DNA of 30,709 bases from positions 1 to 30,709 of the forward strand of contig JAFZMA010000203.1 of NCBI GenBank assembly GCA_017551215.1, given 5' to 3'. This stretch comes from Bacteroidales bacterium (lineage in GTDB: Bacteria; Bacteroidota; Bacteroidia; Bacteroidales; UBA932). This document shows positions 15,280-23,696 of the stretch, piece by piece (the first letter of the stretch is position 1; each line of letters opens with the position of its first letter). Under the pieces are notes generated by a model that was not told the DNA's origin, did no database searches, and saw only the letters and a list, made by a program, of their open reading frames with translations. Position numbers and translations under genes: made by a program.

Positions 15280-16482
15280 ATGACTATGAAGAAATTCTTT
15301 TTGACAGTTGCCATTTGCGCTGTAGCTGCAGTTAGCGTAAATGCGCAGGTTGTTAAGGGTGCTGAGGCTCAGACCAAGAGAGGCCCTTATGAGACTAACC
15401 GTCTCTTCGACAACATTTTCATCGGCGCTGCCGGTGGTGTTAACTTCTATCAGGCAGAGAATGACCACGAAATCAAGTTTACCAAGAGACTTGCTCCGGC
15501 TGCTCAGGGTTACATCGGAAAGTGGATCACTCCTTGTGTTGGTATAAGACTGGGATACTATGGTATCAAGGCTTATGGATATACCAATGATTTTGATAAT
15601 CCATACACGATTAATATCGCTGATGACGGTATGCAGAAGATGAATCAGAACTATATCAGAGGCGATCTGATGTGGAACATCTCCAACGCTATTGGCGGTT
15701 ACAGGGCAGACAGATTCATCGACTTCGCTCCATATCTGGGAGCTGGCGTTATGTGGAACAGCACAACCAAGAAGATGCCTCGTACTGGCAAGTATCATAA
15801 GGATACTGAGCTTGGCGTTACCGCTGGTATCTACACCATGTTCCGTCTTGGCAAGGCTCTGGATCTTACCTTGGATATTAACCAGAGCTATGTAAACCAG
15901 AGATATGATGCAGACAGCCGTGCTTCCCGCAAGGAGTTCATCGGTTCTGCTGCTCTCGGTCTTGCATATCAGTTCAAGAACAGGGAGTTCTCAAGAGCAC
16001 ACGCTCCTGTAGACGTTACCCCTTACAACAACAAGATCAAGGATCTGAATGGCCTTATCAACGATGCTAACGCTCTGAACAAGAAGCTCCAGGATGAGCT
16101 TGCAGCAGAGAAGGCAAAGGATAAGGGAGAGAAGGTTATCATCAAAGAGGGTGAGACCAAGATCGTTCCTTCTCCATTCGCAGTTTACTTCCCACTCGGA
16201 AAGAGCACTCTTACAGATGCTCAGAAGAACAGCATCAAGTACTTTGTTGAGACCGCTATGGAGACCAACAAGGACCGTACTTTCGAGATTATTGGTGCAG
16301 CTGACAGCGCAACTGGTTCAGCTAAGACCAACGAGAAACTCGGCCAGGCTCGTCTGGATGCAGTTCTCAACATCATCAAGGCTTGCGGTGGAAACTACAA
16401 GATTGCTGACAAGAACCTGGGTGGAACCATGGAGTTCAGCCAGACAGACAAGACTCGCAACCGCGTAGTTGTTATCAAGTAA
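15280..16482 (+). CDS. OmpA-family outer-membrane protein, first copy
   Basis: At 400 residues it has a signal peptide ('MTMKKFFLTVAICAVAAVSVNAQ'-type start). I chose ATG 15280 because it aligns with the start of the second copy; 15286 is the alternative. A beta-barrel region (about residues 30-245) with alternating aromatic strands is followed by a helical Lys/Glu/Ala linker (about 248-285) and a C-terminal OmpA domain. The peptidoglycan-binding block is 'AADSATGSAKTNEKLGQARLDAV', with the Asp and Arg that hold diaminopimelate. It anchors the outer membrane to the cell wall and is probably abundant. It shares a transcript with the second copy, 36 bases downstream. Confidence 0.92.
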   Translation: MTMKKFFLTVAICAVAAVSVNAQVVKGAEAQTKRGPYETNRLFDNIFIGAAGGVNFYQAENDHEIKFTKRLAPAAQGYIGKWITPCVGIRLGYYGIKAYGYTNDFDNPYTINIADDGMQKMNQNYIRGDLMWNISNAIGGYRADRFIDFAPYLGAGVMWNSTTKKMPRTGKYHKDTELGVTAGIYTMFRLGKALDLTLDINQSYVNQRYDADSRASRKEFIGSAALGLAYQFKNREFSRAHAPVDVTPYNNKIKDLNGLINDANALNKKLQDELAAEKAKDKGEKVIIKEGETKIVPSPFAVYFPLGKSTLTDAQKNSIKYFVETAMETNKDRTFEIIGAADSATGSAKTNEKLGQARLDAVLNIIKACGGNYKIADKNLGGTMEFSQTDKTRNRVVVIK

Positions 16483-16518
16483 TCAGACCTTGTGTCAAAA
16501 ACCTAAAAATTGTATTTT

Positions 16519-17745
16519 ATGAATATCAAAAAACTGTTTGTGACTGCTGCCATCTGCGTACTTGCTTTTGCAAGCGCAAACGCTCAGGTTATAAAGGGCG
16601 CAGAGGCTCAGACACTTAGAGGTCCTTATGAGACCAATGGTCTTTTCGACAATATTTTCTTTGGTGTAGCTGGTGGTTTTAACTACTATCAGGGAGAGCA
16701 GGATCTTTATCTTGATTTCAAAGACAGATTCGCTCTTGCATATCAGGGCTATATCGGAAAATGGATTACTCCTTGCTTTGGAATCAGATTAGGTTATTAT
16801 GGTGGCAAGCTTAATGGTTTCTACTATAATAACAGTGCTGCTACTCCAGCACCTCCTGCATGGTCCGGCAACGATTATGTAGACCCTGCAGACATGTATG
16901 ATTTTGGTTACAAGCAGAAGATGCGCCTTCACTATGTAAGAGGCGACCTGATGTGGAACATTTCCAACGCCATTGGCGGATACAGGCCTGACAGGTTCTG
17001 GGACATTGCTCCTTACATTGGAACAGGTGGAGCTGTTCTGACTGATCCTGATGGAAAGCATCCTGAATGGGAACTTGCAGCAACTGTTGGTATCTACAAC
17101 ATGTTCCGCATTTGCTCCGCTCTGGATCTTACTCTGGACATCAACCAGACAGTTGTTAACCAGTGCTTCGACAGAGACTCAAGACGTTCACGTCAGGAGT
17201 ATATCGGAAGCATTTCTCTGGGTCTTGCATATCAGTTCAAGAACAGAGAGTTCTCAAGAGCTCACGCTCCTGTTGACGTAACTCCTTTCACCAGCAAGAT
17301 CAACGATCTTAACAAGGCTCTTGGAGACATCAACGCAAAGAACAAGAAGCTCCAGGAAGACATCGATGCTGAAAAGGCTAAGGAAGGTGGCGAGAAGATC
17401 GTTTACAAGGAGGGTGAGACCAAGTACACTCCAGCTCCATTTGCAGTTTACTTCCCTCTTGGCAAGAGCGCTCTTACCACAGATCAGGTAAACAGCATCA
17501 AGTACTTTGTTGAGACCTCAATGGCATCCAACAAGGATCGCGTATTCGAGATCGAAGGTGCTGCTGACAGTGCAACCGGTTCTGCTAAGACTAACGAGAA
17601 ACTTGGCCAGGCTCGTCTGGATGCAGTTCTCAAGGTTATCCAGGCTTGCGGCGGAAACTACAAGCTTGCTGAGAAGAATCTCGGTGGAACTATGGAGTTC
17701 AGCCAGACAGACAAGGCTCTTAACCGCGTAGTTGTGATTAAGTAA
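16519..17745 (+). CDS. OmpA-family outer-membrane protein, second (tandem) copy
   Basis: The start is ATG 16519 (408 residues, 'MNIKKLFVTAAICVLAFASANAQ'); the frame runs back to a TTG at 16510. It is a paralogue of the preceding gene over its whole length: the post-signal segment ('KGAEAQTLRGPYETNGLFDNIF') and the OmpA domain are almost identical, while the barrel loops differ. A loop of about 25 extra residues with 'SAATPAPPAWSGNDY' replaces a shorter one in copy one. The linker is again helical and the Asp/Arg peptidoglycan motif is intact. It lacks its own recognisable promoter and ends at a strong terminator. Recent duplication followed by surface-loop divergence is the simple reading. 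Confidence 0.92.
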   Translation: MNIKKLFVTAAICVLAFASANAQVIKGAEAQTLRGPYETNGLFDNIFFGVAGGFNYYQGEQDLYLDFKDRFALAYQGYIGKWITPCFGIRLGYYGGKLNGFYYNNSAATPAPPAWSGNDYVDPADMYDFGYKQKMRLHYVRGDLMWNISNAIGGYRPDRFWDIAPYIGTGGAVLTDPDGKHPEWELAATVGIYNMFRICSALDLTLDINQTVVNQCFDRDSRRSRQEYIGSISLGLAYQFKNREFSRAHAPVDVTPFTSKINDLNKALGDINAKNKKLQEDIDAEKAKEGGEKIVYKEGETKYTPAPFAVYFPLGKSALTTDQVNSIKYFVETSMASNKDRVFEIEGAADSATGSAKTNEKLGQARLDAVLKVIQACGGNYKLAEKNLGGTMEFSQTDKALNRVVVIK

Positions 17746-17765
17746 TTGGTCTAGAAGGACAAATT

Positions 17766-17800
17766 AAGGGGGATGGCTTAATGGTCACCCCCCTTTCTTT
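17766..17800 (+). terminator. Intrinsic terminator of the ompA pair
   Basis: AAGGGGG (17766-17772) pairs with CCCCCTT (17789-17795, allowing for one extra C). The stem extends inward past one mismatch to a TAAT loop and is followed by TTTCTTTTAT. It starts 21 bases after the second ompA stop. Confidence 0.85.
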
Positions 17801-17834
17801 TATATGAACAGATTCCTTTTCGGGAATTTATCTC

Positions 17835-17842
17835 TATATTTG
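17835..17842 (+). promoter_or_regulatory. Probable -7 box for the WaaP/InaA-like kinase gene
   Basis: TATATTTG fully matches TAnnTTTG, 19 bases before the kinase ATG, which implies a very short leader. No clear -33 TTTG is present. Confidence 0.45.
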
Positions 17843-17861
17843 AATAATCTTACGGCCGGTT

Positions 17862-18623
17862 ATGAAAGTTGTTGTCAATCCGAAATACAAATATCTGGAA
17901 AGTTTTCTGGTAGACGCCCTGTCTCATTCCTACAAGGCGGAAAATGTCTATAGGAACTTCCGCAATACCGTAGAAGACGTTACGGTGGACGGATTGCGTA
18001 TGGTTGTAAAAATATTCAAGAAACCTACGGAATTCAACAGGGTTGTATATTCTTTCCTCAGGCCGACAAAAGCCAAGCGTTCGTATGAATATTCCCTCAG
18101 GCTTCTGTCTCTTGGAGTGGACGTTCCTGAGCCGATAGGCTATGTGGAGAAGAAAAAGGGCCTTTTTTTCCATACCGGATGCTATGTCTGCGTTTACACG
18201 GATTACAAGCCTGTTACAGACTTTCTGGGCAAGGATGTAAATTCTCCTGAGACAGAATTGTTTATACAAGCCCTTGCGGATTATGCGGCTTCTTTCCATT
18301 CTCAAGGACTGGTCCACAATGACTTTAACATAGATAACATTCTGTATAAGGTTGTGGATGGGAAATACCGTTTTCAGCTCATAGACCTCAATAGGGTTCA
18401 GTTCCATAACCGCAGTCTGATGCGTTGCGCAAAAGACATCAGCAACATGCATTTTGCTCCGGAAATGATGCACGCAATAATAGAACGCTACTGCGCGTGC
18501 CGCCTCTTGAATTTCAGGGAGTTTTCAGACAAGGTAAGGCTTAATACCAACAAGGCCAAGGGAATAACCAAGATAAAAGACATTGTCCTCATTCCTCTGG
18601 GGTTGAGGAAAAAGAGGAAATAA
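17862..18623 (+). CDS. Lipopolysaccharide kinase-like protein (WaaP/InaA/Kdo-kinase family)
   Basis: A 253-residue protein with a small eukaryote-type kinase fold. Lys50 in 'LRMVVKIFKK' is the likely ATP-binding lysine and Glu76 or a neighbour the helix C partner. The catalytic loop is 'VHNDFNIDNIL' with Asp154, and 'LIDLNR' with Asp175 stands in the DFG place. The tail is strongly basic ('RLNTNKAKGITKIKDIV', ending 'RKKRK'), as expected for contact with membrane phosphates. It would be a cytoplasmic enzyme that phosphorylates an LPS core sugar or Kdo. It stands alone between two terminators, so its partner pathway cannot be read from its neighbours. Confidence 0.85.
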   Translation: MKVVVNPKYKYLESFLVDALSHSYKAENVYRNFRNTVEDVTVDGLRMVVKIFKKPTEFNRVVYSFLRPTKAKRSYEYSLRLLSLGVDVPEPIGYVEKKKGLFFHTGCYVCVYTDYKPVTDFLGKDVNSPETELFIQALADYAASFHSQGLVHNDFNIDNILYKVVDGKYRFQLIDLNRVQFHNRSLMRCAKDISNMHFAPEMMHAIIERYCACRLLNFREFSDKVRLNTNKAKGITKIKDIVLIPLGLRKKRK

Positions 18624-18658
18624 AACAAGCACTCACATTTCTGTAAGTGCTTGATTTT
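18623..18658. terminator. Shared terminator between the kinase gene and tRNA-Asn
   Basis: CAAGCACT (18626-18633) pairs with AGTGCTTG (18646-18653), with three further inner pairs. A-runs before and T-runs after (ATTTTC on +, TTTTATTT on -) suggest use in both directions: for the kinase gene and for the convergent tRNA. Confidence 0.7.
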
Positions 18659-18664
18659 CATTTG

Positions 18665-18738
18665 CGCCTGCACAAGGACTTGAACCTAGGACCCCATGAT
18701 TAACAGTCATGTGCTCTAACCAACTGAGCTATGCAGGC
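18665..18738 (-). tRNA. tRNA-Asn (anticodon GTT)
   Basis: The minus strand folds as a full cloverleaf of 74 bases. The acceptor is GCCTGCA/TGCAGGC with discriminator G, the D arm is GCTC/GAGC, the anticodon stem CATGA/TCATG surrounds loop CTGTTAA (anticodon GTT at 18702-18704), and the T loop is TTCAAGT. The T stem CTAGG/CCTTG has one T-T mismatch. The 3' CCA is not encoded. Confidence 0.96.
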
Positions 18739-18755
18739 AGAACTTTTTGGGACTG

Positions 18756-18787
18756 CAAAAGTATATTTTTTTTGACTATGTTCCAAA
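18756..18787 (-). promoter_or_regulatory. Promoter of tRNA-Asn
   Basis: On the minus strand TTTG (18787-18784) and TACTTTTG (18763-18756) are separated by 20 bases. The -7 box ends 17 bases before the mature tRNA 5' end. Confidence 0.6.
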
Positions 18788-18823
18788 TCTTTTTAAGAAT
18801 TAATGTAATTCGGCAAATTAAAG

Positions 18824-18831
18824 TAACTTTG
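18824..18831 (+). promoter_or_regulatory. Probable -7 box for the HU-CCDC81-type gene
   Basis: TAACTTTG matches TAnnTTTG, 18 bases before the ATG. The -33 region has no clear TTTG. Confidence 0.4.
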
Positions 18832-18849
18832 TGAGCAAATTACAGAACA

Positions 18850-19563
18850 ATGAATGCAGCAGAACTCTCCTCCCTGTTTAGAAAGATTGTTCTCCGCGAC
18901 GGGGAACTGATACTCCCTTTCATGGGCGCCATAAGGCTGGAAGATGTGCCTGCGCGTTTTTCTGAGAACGGGATGGTGGTCTGTCCTCCCGGCAAGAAAC
19001 TGACCTTTGACAATTACAACCTCTCCTCTAACGATATTCTCCTGAATGAATACGCCCAGCAGCGGGAAATCTCCCATATTGCGGCCAAACGCGCTCTCTA
19101 CAAGGATATTGAAGAACTCAGGACAACAGTAGAGAAAGAGGGGAAATACACCCTGGAAGGTTTTGGATCATTCCTGTACGACAAAGAAAACGGTTACAAC
19201 GTGGATCCCGCTCCGGGTTTTGAACTTTCCACAGAAACATTTGGACTGGAAACTCTGGATCTGAGGGATAAGCCAGAACCAGAACCGGAGCCTGTTGTTG
19301 CAGAACCTGAACCAGAACCAGAGCCAGCGCCAGAGCAGGAAGTTGCACCGGAGCCTACTGCAAAGGAAAAACCTGTCGCTGAGAAAGAGCCTGTTAAAAA
19401 GAAGAACAGGACCGGAAAAGTCCTGCTCTACATTATTGCGGTTTTGGCATTTTTGCTGATTTTGGCAGCGCTTGTCTACATCTTTAAAGAGGAGCTCAGG
19501 CCTGTGCTGGAAAAGATTCTCTACAGCAAAGAAGAGCTTGAAATACTCAATTACAAGCTTTAG
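18850..19563 (+). CDS. Membrane-anchored HU-CCDC81-type protein without SPOR domain
   Basis: This 237-residue protein has three parts. Residues 1-125 look like the bacterial HU-CCDC81 domains ('LSSLFRKIVLRDGELILPFMGAIRLE', then 'REISHIAAKRALYKDIEELRTTVEKEGKYTLEGFGSFLYD', a helix pair and a GFGSF beta arm). Residues 141-186 are a Pro-Glu repeat linker, first acidic and then Lys-rich. Residues 190-212 form one membrane helix, followed by 25 residues. In Bacteroidetes such proteins usually end in a periplasmic SPOR domain that binds bare peptidoglycan; here none is visible. The basic segment before the helix predicts the HU part in the cytoplasm. The role is unknown; a link between nucleoid and envelope, or a protein scaffold, are options. 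It is convergent with metG, with only two bases between the stop codons. Confidence 0.65.
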   Translation: MNAAELSSLFRKIVLRDGELILPFMGAIRLEDVPARFSENGMVVCPPGKKLTFDNYNLSSNDILLNEYAQQREISHIAAKRALYKDIEELRTTVEKEGKYTLEGFGSFLYDKENGYNVDPAPGFELSTETFGLETLDLRDKPEPEPEPVVAEPEPEPEPAPEQEVAPEPTAKEKPVAEKEPVKKKNRTGKVLLYIIAVLAFLLILAALVYIFKEELRPVLEKILYSKEELEILNYKL

Positions 19564-19565
19564 CC

Positions 19566-21671
19566 TTATCCGATCTTGGCACCGTTTGGCATCACTTCCT
19601 CAGGAGTGATGAACCTCATTTTGCCGCTGCGGTCTTTAGCCATAAGAATCATGCCGTTGCTCTCTATACCCCTGATCTTGCGTGGCTTGAGGTTGGCAAG
19701 GATGCAAATCTGGCGGCCAAGCATAGCCTCAGGAGTGTAATACTCCGCGATTCCGGAAACAATCACTCTCTGGTCTACGCCTGTGTCTATGGTAAGCTTC
19801 AGGAGCTTGTCTGTCTTTGGCACAGCCTCTGCCTGGAGAACGGTAGCGGTGCGGATATCCATCTTTGCAAAGTCGTCTATCGTGCACTCTGGAGCCAGAG
19901 GTTCTGGCTGGCTTGCGATTTCAGCAGCTTCCTTTTCCTGATTAGCTATCTTGATTGCTGCAAGGCGGTCTGTCTGGGCGGTAATGGCATCGTCTTCTAT
20001 CTTGCTGAAAAGCAGCTCTGGAGTTCCAATCCTGGAACCATCCTTCATGAGATCCATCTTGCCGAGATTCTCCCAGCTGATTCTGCCTTCTGAAGCACTT
20101 ACAGGGCAAACCTCGTCTTTCTTTTCCGCAAGGCCTAGCATTGCCTGCAGTTTCTTTGAAGAGAACGGGCAGAAAGGTTCGAACGCAATGGAAAGGTTAG
20201 CGCAAATCTGGAGGCAGAGATTCAGAATAACGGCCACTCTCTCTGGATCCGTCTTGTAAACCTTCCAAGGCTCTGTATCTGTCAGGTACTTGTTGCCAAG
20301 TCTTGCCAGGTTCATGGCCTCTTTTACTGCATCCCTGAACTTGAAGTGTTCCAGACAGTTGGTAAGGTTTGCCACAATTTCCGGAACGGCCTGGATAAGC
20401 TTGCGGTCTTCTTCCGTGAGTTCGTTTTCAGAGTATCCCGGAACAATGCCGCCAAAGTATTTATTGGTCAGGACAAGAGCCCTGTTTACAAAGTTTCCGT
20501 AGATGGCCACAAGTTCACTGTTGTTGCGTGCCTGGAAGTCTTTCCAGGTAAAGTCGTTGTCCTTGGTCTCGGGAGCGTTTGCACAGAGGACATATCTCAT
20601 AACGTCCTGCTGCCCCGGGAACTGGTCCAGATATTCCTCCAGCCAGATTGCCCAGTTGCGCGATGTGGAAATCTTGTCTCCTTCCAGATTAAGGAACTCG
20701 TTTGCAGGAACATTTTCCGGCAGCACGTAGCCGTCTCCGTATGCCTTGAGCATAGACGGGAACACAATGCAGTGGAAGACAATGTTGTCTTTGCCTATGA
20801 AGTGTATCATCCTGGTATCCGGACTCTTCCACCATTTTTCCCAATCGTTAGGGAGCAGTTCCTTTGTGTTGGAAATGTAACCGATAGGGGCATCGAACCA
20901 TACATACAGTACCTTGCCCTTTGCATCTTCCAGTGGAACAGGTACACCCCAGTCAAGGTCTCTGGTAACTGCCCTTGGCTTTAGGCCACCATCTATCCAG
21001 CTCTTGCACTGGCCGTAGACGTTGGTCTTCCATTCCTTGTGGCCATCTATGATCCATTCCTTGAGCCAGCCTTCGTACTGGTCCAGAGGAAGATACCAGT
21101 GTTTGGTCATCTTCTTTACAGGCTTTTCTCCGCTCAGTCTGGAATGCGGGTCTATGAGTTCATCAGGAGAAAGGGTACTTCCGCATTTCTCGCACTGGTC
21201 TCCGTAGGCCTTGTCGTTGCCGCACTTAGGACAAGTGCCCATTATGTAGCGGTCTGCAAGGAAAACCTGTGCGGAAGGGTCATAATACTGCTCGCTTTCC
21301 CTTTCTATGAACTTACCTTCTTTGTATAGTTTGCTGAAGAACTCGGAAGCGGTTTCCGCATGAATCTTTGAACTGGTTCTGGAGTAGATGCTGAAACTGA
21401 TTCCAAAGCGGTTGAAGGAGTCTTTTATGATAGCGTGGTATTTATCTACAATCTCCTGGGGAGAGCATCCCAAATCCTTGGCTTTGAATGTGATTGGAAC
21501 GCCGTGTTCATCGCTTCCGCAGATGAACAGGACATCCTCTCCCTTAAGGCGGAGAAAACGCACATAGATGTCTGCGGGAACATAAACTCCAGCAAGATGG
21601 CCGATATGGACGCTTCCGTTTGCGTAAGGAAGTGCTGCGGTAATGAGATGTCTCTTGAAGTTCTTTTCCAT
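19566..21671 (-). CDS. metG: Methionyl-tRNA synthetase with C-terminal tRNA-binding domain
   Basis: At 701 residues this is the long MetRS form. The class I signature is 'HIGH' at residues 22-25. A zinc knuckle uses Cys147, Cys150, Cys160 and Cys163. The KMSKS loop is 'KISTS' at 333-337, keeping the first Lys and last Ser. The anticodon-binding helical domain follows, and an EMAP II/Trbp111-type OB domain ('[29 protein letters not shown]') fills about residues 598-701. The enzyme charges tRNA-Met in the cytosol. It lies 30 bases after dnaG and probably shares the recA-dnaG-metG transcript. No clear terminator separates it from the convergent gene. Confidence 0.98.
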   Translation of the reverse strand: MEKNFKRHLITAALPYANGSVHIGHLAGVYVPADIYVRFLRLKGEDVLFICGSDEHGVPITFKAKDLGCSPQEIVDKYHAIIKDSFNRFGISFSIYSRTSSKIHAETASEFFSKLYKEGKFIERESEQYYDPSAQVFLADRYIMGTCPKCGNDKAYGDQCEKCGSTLSPDELIDPHSRLSGEKPVKKMTKHWYLPLDQYEGWLKEWIIDGHKEWKTNVYGQCKSWIDGGLKPRAVTRDLDWGVPVPLEDAKGKVLYVWFDAPIGYISNTKELLPNDWEKWWKSPDTRMIHFIGKDNIVFHCIVFPSMLKAYGDGYVLPENVPANEFLNLEGDKISTSRNWAIWLEEYLDQFPGQQDVMRYVLCANAPETKDNDFTWKDFQARNNSELVAIYGNFVNRALVLTNKYFGGIVPGYSENELTEEDRKLIQAVPEIVANLTNCLEHFKFRDAVKEAMNLARLGNKYLTDTEPWKVYKTDPERVAVILNLCLQICANLSIAFEPFCPFSSKKLQAMLGLAEKKDEVCPVSASEGRISWENLGKMDLMKDGSRIGTPELLFSKIEDDAITAQTDRLAAIKIANQEKEAAEIASQPEPLAPECTIDDFAKMDIRTATVLQAEAVPKTDKLLKLTIDTGVDQRVIVSGIAEYYTPEAMLGRQICILANLKPRKIRGIESNGMILMAKDRSGKMRFITPEEVMPNGAKIG

Positions 21672-21701
21672 ATTGTTACTGTATCTTGTTTCCTGTTAAT
21701 G

Positions 21702-23687
21702 TCATTTTGCAAATTTTGCCTCTCTAAGCAGCCGGCTCTTTACAATTGAAAGTTGCTGAATCTGCCGGGTAAGTTCGTTTATTTCCTCTTCCTGAGAAGA
21801 ATCCAGATTCAGAAGCTGGCTTCTAAGCGTTGCAAGGCGCGAAGTTATAACTTTTGACTTATAAACGTAAACTGTACGCGGCAATACAGCGGAAAGATTC
21901 TTACCGATGCCTTCTACAGAGTTCTCTATCTTCTCGCTGCGGAAACGGTAAGAAGAGGAGAGGATTTCTATTGCGGTATCCGAAATCTCCTGATCCATAC
22001 TGCTTATGAAGAATCTCTCCACATCCGTAGTACTGTCTGCCGCCTTGACGTTTTCAAAGTAGAGGTCATAGATTTTCTTAAGTACCGGATCTGTGATTTG
22101 CAGTCCGTCTACCTCAAGAGTCTGGCTTATATACTCGGCTACAGTTGGCTCGTAAACTTTTTCCACGCCTACAAGCGCATTGTGGAGATTGTGGAGGGTT
22201 TCCCTTCCGAACTTGAGCAGAAGATAAACCAGATCCTGCTCGCTTCTCCTTAGCTCCTCCGCAGCCTTGTCCGGTGGACTTTTCTGTTCCGTTGCCTTTC
22301 TGTATGCGGAAGGATCAGGACGGGAAGTGTAGCTTCTTTGCCCAGACTGGTAGCTGTAGGCCTGGTTCTTCCTTTCAGCTCTCAGGGAATTGACTTTATC
22401 AGAAAAGTCATCACGTCCTATTCCAAGAAGCTCGCTGGCCGTTGAAAGATAGGCAGAACGTATTCCGGCATCGTCTATCATAGATACACTCAGGGCTATC
22501 TCGTTTATCATCCGGCCCTCCTCGTAAGGGTCTCCGCTCAAGTTCCTGGAAAGGTTGCGGAACTGATAGACGATGAAGTCTTCCTCGCTCTTTTCCAGAA
22601 AATCTTCCAGTTCTTCCCGTGTATGGGTTCTGGCAAACGAGTCCGGATCTTCTCCTCCTGGAATAAGCACAACCTTTACGTTCATGCCTTTCTGGAGGAA
22701 AAGGTTTATGCCTTTGAGAGCCGCGTTTACACCGGCATTGTCTCCGTCATAAATGATGGTGATCTTCTGGGTGAACCTTTTGAGCAACAGAACCTGCTCT
22801 TCCGTAAGAGCGGTTCCGCAACTTGCCACAACGTTCTCTATTCCAGACTGATGCATAGAGATAACATCTGTGTAGCCTTCTACAAGGTAGCAGTTTTTCT
22901 TCTGGGATATGGAGTTGCGTGCCTCGTAGAGTCCGTATAAAACTCTCTTTTTGTGATAAATCTCGCTTTCCGGAGAATTCATGTATTTTACAGGACTCTT
23001 CTCGGAAGAAAGGATTCTTCCTCCAAAGGCCACAATCTTTCCGTTTACGGAACGGATAGGGAACATTACCCTCTCGTGGAATTTGTCCGTAACTTCTCCG
23101 GCGTATGGGCCATCTGTCTTCTCTACGGAAAGCCCTAGTTCCACAAGAAGGCTTTTCTTGTATCCCGCCGCAACAGCCTCACGGGTAAAGGAATCCCTTT
23201 CCTTGTTGGCATAGCCCAGCTGGAACTCCCGGATTGTTTCATCCTTGAATCCCCTCTCCCTGAAATAGGAAAGTCCCACGCTGCGTCCCTCTTCCGTATT
23301 CAGAAGGGCATTGGTGAAATACTTGCCGGCATATTCGTTTATAATCAGAAGGGAATCCCTGTGATTTCTCTTCTGGATTTCCTCAAAGCTTTCCTGAACA
23401 TCGTTGACCTCTATTCCGTACTTGTTTCCCAGCCACTTAAGCGCCTCCACGTATGTCATCTGCTCATGCTTCATCAGGAAGGTGATGGCGTTGCCTTTCT
23501 CGTGGCATCCGAAGCAGTTGAAATACTGTCTGGAAGGGGAAACATGGAAACTCGGGGTCTTCTCCTGGTGGAAAGGACAACAGGCCACATAGTCGGAACC
23601 TTGCCTTTTGAGGGGCACAAAGTCTCCGATTACCTGGACGATATCTATTGCGTCCCGGATTCTTGCTATGGTGGCCTGGTCTATCAT
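21702..23687 (-). CDS. dnaG: DNA primase
   Basis: At 661 residues it has normal length and domain order. The CHC2 zinc finger has Cys37, His40, Cys58 and Cys61. The core starts near residue 125 ('SYFRERGFKDETIREFQLGYA'). The Toprim catalytic motif has Glu270 ('LVEGYTD'), and Asp314/Asp316 lie in 'YDGDNAG'. The C-terminal part (about 430-661) is a Ser/Tyr/Gln-rich linker and then a helical DnaB-interaction-type region with a coiled end. It makes RNA primers at the replication fork. It starts 9 bases after the recA stop, so it is very likely transcribed from the recA promoter, rather than in the rpsU-dnaG-rpoD arrangement of gamma-proteobacteria. Confidence 0.98.
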   Translation of the reverse strand: MIDQATIARIRDAIDIVQVIGDFVPLKRQGSDYVACCPFHQEKTPSFHVSPSRQYFNCFGCHEKGNAITFLMKHEQMTYVEALKWLGNKYGIEVNDVQESFEEIQKRNHRDSLLIINEYAGKYFTNALLNTEEGRSVGLSYFRERGFKDETIREFQLGYANKERDSFTREAVAAGYKKSLLVELGLSVEKTDGPYAGEVTDKFHERVMFPIRSVNGKIVAFGGRILSSEKSPVKYMNSPESEIYHKKRVLYGLYEARNSISQKKNCYLVEGYTDVISMHQSGIENVVASCGTALTEEQVLLLKRFTQKITIIYDGDNAGVNAALKGINLFLQKGMNVKVVLIPGGEDPDSFARTHTREELEDFLEKSEEDFIVYQFRNLSRNLSGDPYEEGRMINEIALSVSMIDDAGIRSAYLSTASELLGIGRDDFSDKVNSLRAERKNQAYSYQSGQRSYTSRPDPSAYRKATEQKSPPDKAAEELRRSEQDLVYLLLKFGRETLHNLHNALVGVEKVYEPTVAEYISQTLEVDGLQITDPVLKKIYDLYFENVKAADSTTDVERFFISSMDQEISDTAIEILSSSYRFRSEKIENSVEGIGKNLSAVLPRTVYVYKSKVITSRLATLRSQLLNLDSSQEEEINELTRQIQQLSIVKSRLLREAKFAK

Positions 23688-23696
23688 TCAGGATTG

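Noticed and set aside
19590..19611. Nine-pair hairpin just inside the metG 3' end, as terminator for the HU-type gene
   Set aside because: The stem is good, but the T-run (ATTTT) begins seven or more bases after it, so it does not meet the usual form. It could still slow transcription.
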